A stretch of DNA of 64,000 nucleotides from Nitrobacteraceae bacterium AZCC 2146 (GCA_036924855.1 JBAGRP010000001.1:6746001-6810000); one strand, 5' to 3'; shown: positions 7,258-15,694, numbered from the stretch's first letter. Numbers and translations are program-made. The notes: a model not told the origin generated them from the sequence alone.

Positions 7258-8506
7258 CTTCCACGACCCTGGCTGCGCCGCGTTCACCGAAGGCCCGCAG
7301 GTGCTCGAACGAGTAGATCCCCGTGCTGTGACCGTCGTTCCAGCTGATGGTGATGGCGTAGTTGCCCACGCTGGTGATCGTGCGGGGGGTTACGTCCGGT
7401 CGCACGCTCTTTGGATCCAGGAGAGGGCGCCCGCTCATCTCTTCGACACAGACCGCGCATCGGCACGCCAATCGGAGGTCCCGGACGTCGAAGTCGTTCC
7501 GCTGGCCGTCCTCCCAGAGCACGGACAGCGTCCGAGTGTCGCGCAGGCGGAAACCAATTGCCGTCGTTCGCGAGCCAGATGGTCGGATGGCACTCTCGAC
7601 CCAGGCAGGCTCGCCCTTGCCGGTTTCCCAGGTCCACGCGAACGGCTTCAGCCCCGTGGTTGGAAGTCCCTGGAGGCGGCCAGCCAATTCCGTGGCGATT
7701 GCCAGGTAAGCCATAGCAGCCACTGAGTTCGGCTTCTCCAGGACAATCGGGCGGCCTTTATCGCCGCCCATGACGATGTCTGCGTCCAAGGGTATTGCGC
7801 CCAGGAACGGAACGCCGAGCTCCCTGCTCATCCGCTCGCCGCCGCCACTGCGGAACACGTCTGTGCCCTTTCCGCAGTGAGGACACGTGAAGGTGCTCAT
7901 GTTCTCAATGATGCCGAGTATGGGGACATGCACGGTCTCGAACATCCGCAAACCGCGACGGGCGATCTTTAGGCTCACGTCTTGCGGCGTCGTCACGATG
8001 ATCGCACCCGACAAAGGGTAGCTCTGCGCCAGCGTCAGCTGGGTGTCGCCGGTCCCGGGCGGGAGGTCGAGAATCAAGCAGTCGAGGCGTCCCCACTGCA
8101 CGTTGCCGATGAACATTTTCAGGTACTTGCCCACCATCGGTCCGCGCAAGATGGCCGGGTTGTCGTCCCTGGTCAGCATGCCCATCGACATCACTTTCAG
8201 GCTGTGGCAATCGGCGGGGACGATCTGACCGTCCGGGGTGGTCGTGGGCGTCTGACCGACCGGAAGCCCCAGCATGCCAGGGATGCTCGGGCCGAGGATG
8301 TCCGCATCCATGAGCCCGATCCAGCCCCCGATCTGTTGGAGCGCGACCGCGAGATTCACGCTGACCGTGGACTTGCCCACGCCGCCCTTGCCGCTACCCA
8401 CCGCGATGACGTGGCGGATCCCAGGTAGCTTCTCAGGGCCGGCAGATGCCCGGGACGACGCGCCAGGCGCGTGCTGGTTGCCGTCGTGCGGGTCCGTCGT
8501 CTGCAT
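7250..8506 (-). CDS. Mrp/ApbC-type Fe-S carrier P-loop ATPase fused to a DUF971 domain
   Basis: Residues 30-280 are an Mrp/ApbC/NBP35-family ATPase: the deviant Walker A GSGKGGVGKST, DADILGPS, LDCLILDLPPGTGD and the cluster-binding CPHCG. These proteins bind and transfer [4Fe-4S] clusters. Residues 300-418 are a DUF971 domain (FRLRDTRTLSVLWEDG, then a Cys-rich CRCAVC), the same fold as the N-terminus of gamma-butyrobetaine hydroxylase. In many bacteria the two occur as separate genes. The start is ATG 8506, with AAGGA upstream. Downstream lie the overlapping nfu-like gene and, upstream, a Rieske ferredoxin, so this looks like an Fe-S maturation module for a particular target. Confidence 0.9.
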   Translation of the reverse strand: MQTTDPHDGNQHAPGASSRASAGPEKLPGIRHVIAVGSGKGGVGKSTVSVNLAVALQQIGGWIGLMDADILGPSIPGMLGLPVGQTPTTTPDGQIVPADCHSLKVMSMGMLTRDDNPAILRGPMVGKYLKMFIGNVQWGRLDCLILDLPPGTGDTQLTLAQSYPLSGAIIVTTPQDVSLKIARRGLRMFETVHVPILGIIENMSTFTCPHCGKGTDVFRSGGGERMSRELGVPFLGAIPLDADIVMGGDKGRPIVLEKPNSVAAMAYLAIATELAGRLQGLPTTGLKPFAWTWETGKGEPAWVESAIRPSGSRTTAIGFRLRDTRTLSVLWEDGQRNDFDVRDLRLACRCAVCVEEMSGRPLLDPKSVRPDVTPRTITSVGNYAITISWNDGHSTGIYSFEHLRAFGERGAARVVEDV

Positions 8507-8543
8507 TCCTCAGTTTCCTTCTCACCGTGCTCGGTGGCCGCTC

Positions 8544-8852
8544 CTACACCTCGACCTCGACGTCGGTTCCCGTCACGCGAACGCCGTATCGCACAGCGGC
8601 TCGCTGGGCCGGCGGACCTACGACCTCGCCCGTCCGAACGTCGAATGTGGAGCCGTGCCGGGGGCAGGTCACTTCGTGCCCCGACACCTCTCCATCGGCG
8701 AGAGGCCCGCCGCGGTGAGTGCAGGTGTTATCGAGCGCGAAGAACTGGCTGTCGACGTTGAACAGGGCAATCTGCTTGCCCTTCACCTCGACCAGACGCG
8801 CCTAACCCGGCCCGATCTCAGTTGTCCTCGCTGCCTTCACAAAGTCAGCCAT
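8544..8852 (-). pseudogene. Rieske-type [2Fe-2S] ferredoxin interrupted by an in-frame amber codon
   Basis: From ATG 8852, with an AGAAGGAAA site just upstream, the frame reads MADFVKAARTTEIGPG and then TAG (8802-8804). It continues in the same frame as ARLVEVKGKQIALFNV through the Rieske motifs CTHRGG and CPRHGS to a normal stop. Family members read PGQ or PGE at this point, so a CAG to TAG change is the simple explanation. The second half could still be made from GTG 8786, giving an 80-residue protein with both cluster motifs but no first beta-strand. It lies 37 bp upstream of the Mrp-DUF971 gene and is probably co-transcribed with it. Confidence 0.85.
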
Positions 8853-9250
8853 CGATCTTTTCCTTCTATCACGTTCCTCCAACCAACGCACGCAGGAACA
8901 CGTTCGAACGGCGGGTCCAATTGCGAGGTATGTCTCAGGAACACCAGCGGAGGCGCGACGCCGGGGGCCGCTACATCTTCACGGCGATTTCTCGGCCTGA
9001 TGGAGCTGGTCGAGGATGTAACGGAAATCCATCGCAGCGATCCGGCCCACGCCGTCCAGTCTGCAGTCGGTTAGTGAAGATTGACCAACCACGCGGCCGG
9101 CGCAGTCGTGATCAGTCGGAAATCAAACTAGCTCACTGCCAGAATAAATTAGGCCACCGAGGTCGGAAACAGGTCAGCATCGGGAATCGGACTCCCAGCC
9201 GGGCTTCTCCCTCACGCCAGCCACTCGGATCAAAAGCAAAGATGGTGCAC
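8853..9250. other. Intergenic stretch without a convincing gene
   Basis: It carries the ribosome site of the Rieske gene at its left end. The rest gives only short, broken frames. A segment near 9000-9075 (GLMELVEDVTEIHRSD) might be a protein remnant, but I cannot place it. Confidence 0.5.
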
Positions 9251-9507
9251 ATGGAATCGGATACTGACACTGTTCAACTCGTCAGCGACCTGGCCGTCCA
9301 GCCCATGCTGGCGGCGTTGTTTCGGATGGTGTCAGCAAACTCTGACAATCCAGAGGGCCTGCTGATCGATACATCCAAGGCCTTAATGACGGCAAGGATG
9401 TTCCGCTGGCGGAATTTCCTCCCGGCGCGGTGAAGGAAATCCGAGTCTTTGCGCAGCAAATAATCAAAGGCGTGATGAAGAACGCCACTGCGCGAGCCGA
9501 CGCTTAA
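9251..9507 (+). pseudogene. Small hypothetical gene with a single-base deletion
   Basis: The frame from ATG 9251 (MESDTDTVQLVSDLAVQ...) runs to about 9385. A different frame then continues as NDGKDVPLAEFPPG ... KNATARADA and stops at 9505-9507. Adding one A in the short A run at 9385-9386 would join them into one protein of about 85 residues reading KALNDGKDVPLAEF across the junction. I do not recognise the family. The composition is mildly acidic at the N-terminus and mixed after it, with no signal peptide. It could be a recent frameshift or a sequencing error. Confidence 0.6.
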
Positions 9508-9854
9508 GCGCCAGCCGATGATCTTGTTTCCGGCGGCCGTCTTCGGCGCCCCGCGCAACGATCAGCATCTGGTCGTCACGCAGGGCCGCCGCAGCGCGGC
9601 GGCTTCGTTACACGGCGCGCGCATCCAGACCTCATGCTCCTCTTCGAAGTTTTGGATTGCCATCAGAGCCAATGATGTAAGCGCGATGTGCTGGCATGAA
9701 GCCGCCCCTAAACAAGGCGGGAGCGTTACCGACCTTCAAGTCGCCGAATGTCGAAGACCGGTCGCTTAAGGGACCGTAGCGTCGTAGAACATATCCGACT
9801 TGATCTCCGACGGGTGCTTGCGTTGCGGATCGCTCCGACGCGCTCCGGCGAGAA
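9508..9854. other. Intergenic stretch, no supported gene
   Basis: Only fragmentary frames are present. A minus-strand segment (RYGPLSDRSSTFGDLKVG) resembles the translated intergenic repeats often seen in Bradyrhizobium, but this is from memory and weak. Confidence 0.4.
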
Positions 9855-10736
9855 TTAGAGGCAGAGAATGTTCTCCTCAAACCCAAGCGCATTACGATCG
9901 ATCGGTCGCAAATGCGTGGCATCAAGACAGCGGTAGCCACGATCCTCAAGGCGTTCGATGATCCGTCTGCCGTTAAGCGGCTCGGAGCGGTTCAGATCGG
10001 TAAGTATTTCGCACAGGATCGGAACTTTGCGGCCGGCTTTTGCCAGCACGCCTTCCATGCCATCGAACACCGCAGCCTCGAAGCCTTCGACGTCGATCTT
10101 GATTAGGCCGACGCGATCGAGATCGATTTTCTGCTCGCGCACATAATCGTCGAAGGCGATAACCTCGACGGTGATATTTTCCGTGAGCTCGCGGGCGTGG
10201 TCGAGGAAGCCGGCAGCAAGCGAACTCGACCCAATGCTGGTGTTGTAATTATCGAAGTTCTCCGCGCGGGGTCCGACGACGGCCATCGGCAAAGCGCCGG
10301 GCTGCGCGCCGCAGGCGACCTGGTTGGCGATGATCCGATAAGCAGGATTGAGTTCGGCGAGCCGTCGGACAAAGGCAAAATACTGCGGCACCGGCTCGAA
10401 GGCGTGCACCTCTCCGCTTTGACCCACGAGTGGCAAGGCATAGGCCGACCAGTAGCCGCAATTGGCGCCGATATCGACGAAGGTCTTACCAGCAGCGAGG
10501 TAGCGATTGAAGATGCGTTCAAGGAACATCTCGTGGGTGCGGAAGAAATATTTCTTCATTACGAGATGCAAGGACATGTCGATCTCGTAATGCACGCCCC
10601 TGAACCACATGGCCGTGAGGCCCGTCGGCGGCGTACTGAACTGCTCGATAGCGCGGCGGCGCACGATGTCGGCGAGCTTGAGCGGATCGCTCGACGCATA
10701 TTTGAGGAGGAAGCGGGCGGTCTTCGGAGAAAGCAT
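9855..10736 (-). CDS. FkbM-family SAM-dependent methyltransferase
   Basis: The FkbM domain is clear: KTFVDIGANCGYWSAYAL (SAM-binding motif I), EVHAFEPVPQYF (motif II), and LIKIDVEGFEAAVFDGM followed by ILCEI near the end. FkbM proteins O-methylate sugars or secondary metabolites and often sit in surface polysaccharide loci. I start at ATG 10736, where GAGG lies 8 bases upstream, giving 293 residues; an in-frame TTG at 10799 would add 21. A second methyltransferase gene lies just upstream on the same strand, and a xylanase gene lies beyond it. The acceptor is unknown. Confidence 0.88.
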   Translation of the reverse strand: MLSPKTARFLLKYASSDPLKLADIVRRRAIEQFSTPPTGLTAMWFRGVHYEIDMSLHLVMKKYFFRTHEMFLERIFNRYLAAGKTFVDIGANCGYWSAYALPLVGQSGEVHAFEPVPQYFAFVRRLAELNPAYRIIANQVACGAQPGALPMAVVGPRAENFDNYNTSIGSSSLAAGFLDHARELTENITVEVIAFDDYVREQKIDLDRVGLIKIDVEGFEAAVFDGMEGVLAKAGRKVPILCEILTDLNRSEPLNGRRIIERLEDRGYRCLDATHLRPIDRNALGFEENILCL

Positions 10737-10844
10737 GGCTCGGCCTCGTAAGCGTGATGTGCTAAGCGCGCGGGCAGCCTGAGCCCGTGAGTTGACCAAT
10801 CTGTGGCACCGTCGTTTGAGAGCCTGCGGCTTAGAGGCTGGCCA

Positions 10845-11621
10845 CTATCCGATATCCGACCGCCGCCACACCCCAATGATTCGTCCAGTTCTTGGGTCAT
10901 CATCTTCGCGCAAGATTTCGAAGGGCGGTGGAAGGCTAAATGGAGGTGCACACAGGTTTAGGTGGCGCACTTGACCATACTTGATGTCGGTATTTTGTTG
11001 CGCATTTGGATAGGTGGTGGCCAATAAATAGCGAATTGAGGACTGCCGAAACTGATTGATGACGATCCAGATGGCTTCGTCGGGAAAGTGAATCATCAAA
11101 TCCCGCGCAAGCCATGCATCGATGTCTGGAAGACGATCGCGAAGAACGTCGAGCTCCAGGAACTCGATACTGGGGTATTTGCGGCGGTTCTCGATGATGA
11201 GATCGTGAACAATGTCGGCACCTATATATTTAAAGCTCGATGGCCAGTCGACATGTCTCATCCAGTGAAAGTCGCCACATGGCGCGTCAAGCAGCGAGCG
11301 GATGGAATGGCGGTGCGCAAAATATTTCAGCTCAGCCCTGACTGACACCGTCCTGTTCAGTTCTGCGCCCCAGCCGCTACGGCTCTCGGAGTTGTTCCAC
11401 CAGTTTCTTCTGAAAATATTCGTGAAGACCTGTTTCGGGCTATCAGCGCCGAGACTGTCCACCGTCATTTTCTCGTTGATGATTGAACGCAGCCTATGTG
11501 GCGCGTTGTTTCGGATTGCCGCGTAAAGACGTGGCGTGCGCTTCTTGAGTAATAACGCGGTTTCTGTCACTGCTTTTGAAAGCCGCATGCCATAATCCCA
11601 CTCAGCCAAGCGCGCCCGCAT
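10845..11621 (-). CDS. Class I SAM-dependent methyltransferase-like protein
   Basis: Residues 85-220 show a Rossmann methyltransferase fold: SIRSLLDAPCGDFHWMRHV (motif I), KYIGADIVHDLIIENRRKY (motif II) and LELDVLRDRLPDIDAWLARDLMIHFP (motifs III-IV). The length is 258 residues from ATG 11621. A second ATG at 11588 has GGGA upstream and is an alternative start. It is upstream of the FkbM gene on the same strand with about 108 bp between them. Codon use is less GC-biased than in the metabolic operons, so it may have been acquired horizontally. Substrate unknown. Confidence 0.82.
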   Translation of the reverse strand: MRARLAEWDYGMRLSKAVTETALLLKKRTPRLYAAIRNNAPHRLRSIINEKMTVDSLGADSPKQVFTNIFRRNWWNNSESRSGWGAELNRTVSVRAELKYFAHRHSIRSLLDAPCGDFHWMRHVDWPSSFKYIGADIVHDLIIENRRKYPSIEFLELDVLRDRLPDIDAWLARDLMIHFPDEAIWIVINQFRQSSIRYLLATTYPNAQQNTDIKYGQVRHLNLCAPPFSLPPPFEILREDDDPRTGRIIGVWRRSDIG

Positions 11622-11918
11622 GCTGTCGACTTCGTAGCTGCGGGCGACTGTTTAAACGTATCCAGCGCCGTTACTCGTTGCGCATTCGGGATGCCGACAG
11701 GAAGACGACGTAACTGTGCAAGAACCGTTGTCACATTACTTATCTCGAGCCATTGCACGCCCACATATTGCTATGACACTCGTTCGAAGCTCCGTGAGTG
11801 ACCGTACTTGGACAGTTCTGTTTGTTCTCAACTTGGCAAAACGGCGACGCGCGTATGACTCTTGCTGTCGTCCGGTTGTTCTCTGCGGCCGACACTTACC
11901 GTGTGGCGCAATGCTCAA

Positions 11919-13043
11919 TCAGCGCGCCGGTCCGTTCGTGGAGCGATCGGGGTGCTTGGAGTTTTCGAAGGCTTGTGCGATCGCGTCCCAGAGGGGCTTT
12001 CGCTGTAGCCGGTCATCGTAAGGGAGAGGCCGGGGAAGCCGCGTGGTCATCGGGTTTTTCTGTCGCGCTATTCCTCTATAGAACGAATAGTTGTCGGCCA
12101 GCTCCCACGTGATAAGTGCCTTGACGGCGGGGTGCCGCAGCGTCGTCTCCAGGAATTGCTGCGCTGTCTTGGCGACAGCTTGGTCGCGGGCCTCGAGGTC
12201 ATCCGGGAAGGTGTCATCGAGAACATCGAATTCGGTGATGTAGATATCGACGCCAAGACCAGCCAGTGCATGAAGAAATTCGTCGAATCGAGCCGGGTCG
12301 TGTGGATATTTCGGCTGCAAATGGCCTTGCAGGCCGACCACATCAATCTTCACGCCCGCATTTTTGAGATCGGCGACCAACTTCAGTAGCCCACGACGAA
12401 CGGCCAGCCCGAGTTCGTCATCGCGTTCGGTCTGTGCCTCGTTCAATACGAATTTGGTAGTGGGGTCGATTCGCGCGGCGCGTTCGAACGCGCGCCGAAT
12501 GTACTCGGGGCCGAAGGCGTCGTACCAGGGGCCAACGCGAAAGTCGCCGGGCGCGTGATGCCCAGGCCAGAATGGCTCGTTGACGATGTCCCACGACTGG
12601 AACCGTCCCGAATATCGGGCGATGACTTCGTCGATGTAGGAATCGAAAAAGATGCGTCGTTCGCTCACGGTCATGTTTTTTATCCATGGGGGAACCCATT
12701 CGTTCCATATGAGGCAATGGCCACGCAGGGGAATTTTGTGCAAATCGCAGAACGCTAGCAAGCGGTCGGCGCTTTCAAAATGTTTGGGGCCCGGTTGTGG
12801 CGCAACCCTTCCAACCTTCAGCGCAACATCGGTCGTGATGATGTTCGTTTGCGTGACGTAAAGGTCGCGATACGCTGCATCGGTATCGATCACCTCTGCC
12901 GCCGCTGCGCCAAATAAATAGCCATTCGCGGCAGCAATCGAGCCAAGACTCGGTGCTGGCGCACCCGCAGCAATTCGTCCGTTCGCCGCGGCGATACCGG
13001 CTGCGGCCATTTGCAAAAGGCGGCGGCGCGAAGTTGCGATCAT
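11919..13043 (-). CDS. Exported GH10 family endo-1,4-beta-xylanase
   Basis: A glycoside hydrolase family 10 enzyme that would cut beta-1,4-xylan outside the cytoplasm. The acid/base is Glu156 in WDIVNEPFW and the nucleophile is Glu271 in YITEFDVLD; the family's LRGHCLIWNEWVPPW segment is present. The N-terminus TSRRRLLQMAAAGIAAA is a twin-arginine signal, so I start at ATG 13043 and not at the upstream ATG 13160, which would bury the signal. The mature length of about 340 fits a bare catalytic domain with no carbohydrate-binding module. It stands alone, with no transporter or xylosidase nearby. In plant-associated rhizobia such enzymes are linked to root-cell-wall contact. Confidence 0.9.
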   Translation of the reverse strand: MIATSRRRLLQMAAAGIAAANGRIAAGAPAPSLGSIAAANGYLFGAAAAEVIDTDAAYRDLYVTQTNIITTDVALKVGRVAPQPGPKHFESADRLLAFCDLHKIPLRGHCLIWNEWVPPWIKNMTVSERRIFFDSYIDEVIARYSGRFQSWDIVNEPFWPGHHAPGDFRVGPWYDAFGPEYIRRAFERAARIDPTTKFVLNEAQTERDDELGLAVRRGLLKLVADLKNAGVKIDVVGLQGHLQPKYPHDPARFDEFLHALAGLGVDIYITEFDVLDDTFPDDLEARDQAVAKTAQQFLETTLRHPAVKALITWELADNYSFYRGIARQKNPMTTRLPRPLPYDDRLQRKPLWDAIAQAFENSKHPDRSTNGPAR

Positions 13044-13254
13044 TTGAGCTGCTCGCGTTCGTGAACGGGCCGCCAACGTTGCGTTGCAATATCGCGATTT
13101 TATGGCGGATGAATGCCGCAAATTTGTCTTGGGGCAGCTGCGAGGATATCGCTTGAACACGGTCGTTGTTCACGCCGCCAAACCCGCCAGTCGAAGCTTT
13201 CCCAGCTGATGTTTTTTGAGCCGCGCGATGATCGCCAGCGAAGGGTGAGGCAAA

Positions 13255-13677
13255 ATGCTTCGTCAAATTCCAAAGGGGGTGTGGGCGCTTGGAATAGTGT
13301 CGATGCTCATGGACATCTCATCCGAGATGATACACGCGCTGCTGCCCTTGTATCTCGTCACTGTTCTCGGCACTTCGATGGTCACTGTCGGCGTGATTGA
13401 GGGGATCGCAGAAGCCACGGCGTCCATCACCAAGATTTTCTCGGGCGCGTTGTCGGATTGGATCGGCAAGCGGAAGCTACTGGCCGCGATCGGCTATGGT
13501 CTGGCCGCTTTCACTAAACCCGTGTTTCCGCTGGCCTCTACGATAGGCTGGCTTGTGGCCGCCCGGTTCGTCGATCGCGTAGGGAAGGGCGTCCCGGGGG
13601 GGGGGGGCTCCTCGCTCGGCAACTTGACGCCGAACGAGTTCGCACGACAAACTCAAGCAGCCCGAGAAATTGCCTAG
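13255..13677 (+). pseudogene. Truncated major facilitator superfamily transporter
   Basis: Residues 1-110 are a normal MFS start: GVWALGIVSMLMDISSEMIH, the loop 2-3 motif GALSDWIGKRK, and RFVDRVGKGV. Intact relatives continue RGAPRDALVADLTP. Here a run of 12 G (13596-13607) replaces that segment, LTPNE is still read, and then the frame is lost and stops at 13677 after 140 residues. The remaining nine or so helices are absent, and an IS110-type transposase gene follows 165 bp later. The gene is therefore broken, probably by the insertion and by slippage in the G run. Confidence 0.85.
13596..13607 (+). repeat. Homopolymer of 12 G within the broken MFS gene
   Basis: Twelve consecutive G bases lie exactly where the conserved GVRGAPRDAL segment should be. 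Such a tract is prone to slippage and also to sequencing error. Confidence 0.85.
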
Positions 13678-13679
13678 CA

Positions 13680-13841
13680 TCTGGACCACAAAACGGGGCA
13701 GCTCCACCATGGTCAAAACCATACTTCAGGGAGGACCACTTAGCGTAATCGCGGGTGGCGCACTCGACGTTTGAGCGGCAGCTCCCCAGACTGATCGTAT
13801 CGAAGGATCGGTCTTTGCACCGCAAATGAAGGGGAGCTGCC
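13680..13841 (+). ncRNA. Candidate bridge RNA region of the IS110 element
   Basis: IS110-type recombinases are guided by a bridge RNA encoded in the non-coding end upstream of the transposase. This 160-bp stretch has no frame of its own and holds GGCAGCTCCCC (13777-13787) facing GGGGAGCTGCC (13831-13841), a perfect 11-bp stem around 43 bases ending at the start codon. A related GGGGCAGCTCC lies near 13694. The assignment is inference from position and fold. Confidence 0.35.
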
Positions 13842-14876
13842 ATGACGAAGTATGCCGCACTTGATGTCTCGCAGGAAGTAACAGCTGTCTGCGTCGTCGA
13901 TGAGACGGGACGGATCACGGCCGAGAAGAAGATCGCGACCTGCCCAGAGACAATCAGTTCCTGGTTGTCGAAGAACGCGCCCGATCTGGTTCGTGTCGGG
14001 ATGGAGACTGGTCCGCTAGCTGTATGGCTATGGAATGAATTGCACGATCGAGGCATCCCAATCGTCTGCATGGATGCTCGGCACGCCCATGCTGCCTTGA
14101 AGATGCGGCCGAACAAGACCGACCGGAATGATGCCGCTGGGCTCGCCCAGATCGTTCGCACAGGCTGGTTCAAGCACGTCCGGATCAAGTCCCGAGATAG
14201 CTACGAGGTTCGATCGCTGTTGGCCGCTCGTGAGGTTCTCGTTCGGACCCGCGTCAAGCTGGAGAACGAAATCCGGGGGCTCTTGCGCACCTTCGGTGTG
14301 CTGTTTGGCAAAGCCAGCGGGGGCTTTGCCTTGCGGGCCAAAGAGATCGTCGCGGGTGAACTCGATGCTTCAGCGCCAATGCGCGTCATTGTCGAGACGC
14401 TCATGCAGGCTCGAATGGCAATCCTCGATCGCATCAAGGTTTTCGATCGCCAGGTACTGATGATTGCCAAGAAGAATCCGGCGGCACGCTTGTTTATGAC
14501 AGCTCCGGGCGTCGGCGCGATCACAGCTCTCTCGGTTGCGTCGGTCTTCGATGATGCCGAGCGCTTCAAGCGATCGTCGAGCGCAGGCGCTTATCTCGGA
14601 TTGACGCCGCGGCGCTACGAGTCAGGCGAAGTTAGCCGGAATGGGCGGATCTCCAAACACGGAAACCAGATGACGCGTAAGCATCTCTATGAGGCCGCCA
14701 CGACGTTACTCACGAGAACCAAGGCCTTCTCGACCCTCAAGGCCTGGGGCCTCAAGCTCGCTAAGGTTGTCGGCTTCAAGAAAGCGCGCGTCGCTGTGGC
14801 ACGGAAGCTCGCCGTCATTCTTCACGCAATGTGGAAGACAAACACTCCGTTCCATTGGAGCGCTGTGGCCGCATGA
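13777..14876 (+). mobile_element. IS110-family insertion sequence (core; outer ends not resolved)
   Basis: The core is a 5' non-coding segment with a perfect 11-bp inverted repeat and one DEDD transposase gene. IS110 elements have no long terminal inverted repeats and usually no target duplication, so the limits cannot be fixed by eye. The left end may lie between 13640 and 13777, where the MFS frame is lost, and the right end somewhere after 14876. Confidence 0.7.
13842..14876 (+). CDS. IS110-family transposase (DEDD recombinase)
   Basis: The N-terminal RuvC-like DEDD domain begins AALDVSQEVTAVCVVDE (first Asp), followed by VGMETGPLAVWLWNEL (Glu) and KTDRNDAAGLAQIV (the two Asp residues). 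The C-terminal transposase_20 domain has FMTAPGVGAITALSVASV and the catalytic Ser region SAGAYLGLTPRRYESGE. The length of 344 is normal and there is no internal stop. The ATG directly follows the right arm of an 11-bp inverted repeat. The gene appears intact, so the element may be mobile. Its insertion probably removed most of the MFS gene upstream. Confidence 0.93.
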   Translation: MTKYAALDVSQEVTAVCVVDETGRITAEKKIATCPETISSWLSKNAPDLVRVGMETGPLAVWLWNELHDRGIPIVCMDARHAHAALKMRPNKTDRNDAAGLAQIVRTGWFKHVRIKSRDSYEVRSLLAAREVLVRTRVKLENEIRGLLRTFGVLFGKASGGFALRAKEIVAGELDASAPMRVIVETLMQARMAILDRIKVFDRQVLMIAKKNPAARLFMTAPGVGAITALSVASVFDDAERFKRSSSAGAYLGLTPRRYESGEVSRNGRISKHGNQMTRKHLYEAATTLLTRTKAFSTLKAWGLKLAKVVGFKKARVAVARKLAVILHAMWKTNTPFHWSAVAA

Positions 14877-14970
14877 TCAGATCCATGCTGCCCTGACAAC
14901 GCTTCCAACGGCGCGTCCCCGCCGGGACGCATGGCGCGGATCAGGCCGTCCCTTTGAATGTGGCATCACC

Positions 14971-15030
14971 GCACCTTCCATGATGACCACGTGGACCACC
15001 GCACCTTCCATGATGACCACGTGGACCACT
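14971..15030 (+). repeat. Two tandem copies of a 30-bp unit
   Basis: Units 14971-15000 and 15001-15030 differ at one base (the last) and contain CCATGATGACCACGTGG. They lie between the IS110 gene and a small lipoprotein gene, in a stretch (14877-15170) with no convincing coding frame. Confidence 0.85.
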
Positions 15031-15170
15031 TCGGCCGATCCACCATCCGACGCCAACATGCGGCGATGCAGACCATCGACCGCGGAGAGAACTCTGAGCC
15101 CGGCGAGAACGCCCAGTCATGGAAGAAAAGCTATTGACGAGCGCGATTAGAGAACTTCAAAGGGGGCATA

Positions 15171-15308
15171 TCAGTGCGCTTTTTCGGCCGGCACCGACGC
15201 TTTGATCGACACTTCCTGCTTGCCGCTTGCGGTGGCAGGTGCCTCGGCGGTCTGACAGCCAGCCAGACCCAATGCCGCCACGGCGGACAAAACCACAAGA
15301 TCGCGCAT
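15171..15308 (-). CDS. Small lipoprotein
   Basis: This 45-residue precursor starts MRDLVVLSAVAALGLAGC, a signal peptide with a clear lipobox ending at the modified Cys. About 27 polar residues follow (TAEAPATASGKQEVS...). The start ATG 15308 has a GGGGAG site a few bases upstream. Proteins of this type are anchored to the outer or inner membrane by lipid and are often stress-inducible. I see no domain that gives a specific role, and there is no operon partner. Confidence 0.65.
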   Translation of the reverse strand: MRDLVVLSAVAALGLAGCQTAEAPATASGKQEVSIKASVPAEKAH

Positions 15309-15552
15309 GACATGAAGCTCCCCAGACCCGTAATCACTCAAAGCGCAACTTAGGCAAGGGGAACGTACCGCGTAACGGCCAGTCTCAAGTCGTGGTAAGG
15401 TCGAGGTAAGATGCCCGCGCGATCGGGACTGCTTTACAATGCTAAAAGTCAAATAACCTGATTTCGGGTTTCGGACCGGTCGTCTTAGGTGCACGGCCGG
15501 CGCCCCATCAACGTCGGTGTGAAATGCACGGAACAATAGGCCAGACGAACAA

Positions 15553-15580
15553 GGCGGCGGAGCGCGAATGCTCCGCCGCC
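15553..15580. repeat. Perfect 11-bp GC-rich stem-loop
   Basis: GGCGGCGGAGC (15553-15563) and GCTCCGCCGCC (15570-15580) form a stem around a 6-base loop. No T run follows on either side, so it is not a classic terminator. It could protect or end a transcript. Confidence 0.65.
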
Positions 15581-15667
15581 TGCTGGCTCAAAATTGAGTG
15601 CTTACATAAATGTACTGGCCCCAGCGGGAAAAATCTAAATCGCGTAAAGTGCAGCGGGAAAGGAATA

Positions 15668-15694
15668 ATGATGTTCCCCGCTGAGGAACATCAT
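15668..15694. repeat. Perfect 10-bp stem-loop
   Basis: ATGATGTTCC (15668-15677) and GGAACATCAT (15685-15694) pair around the 7-base loop CCGCTGA. It has no T run, and no gene starts close by. Confidence 0.6.
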
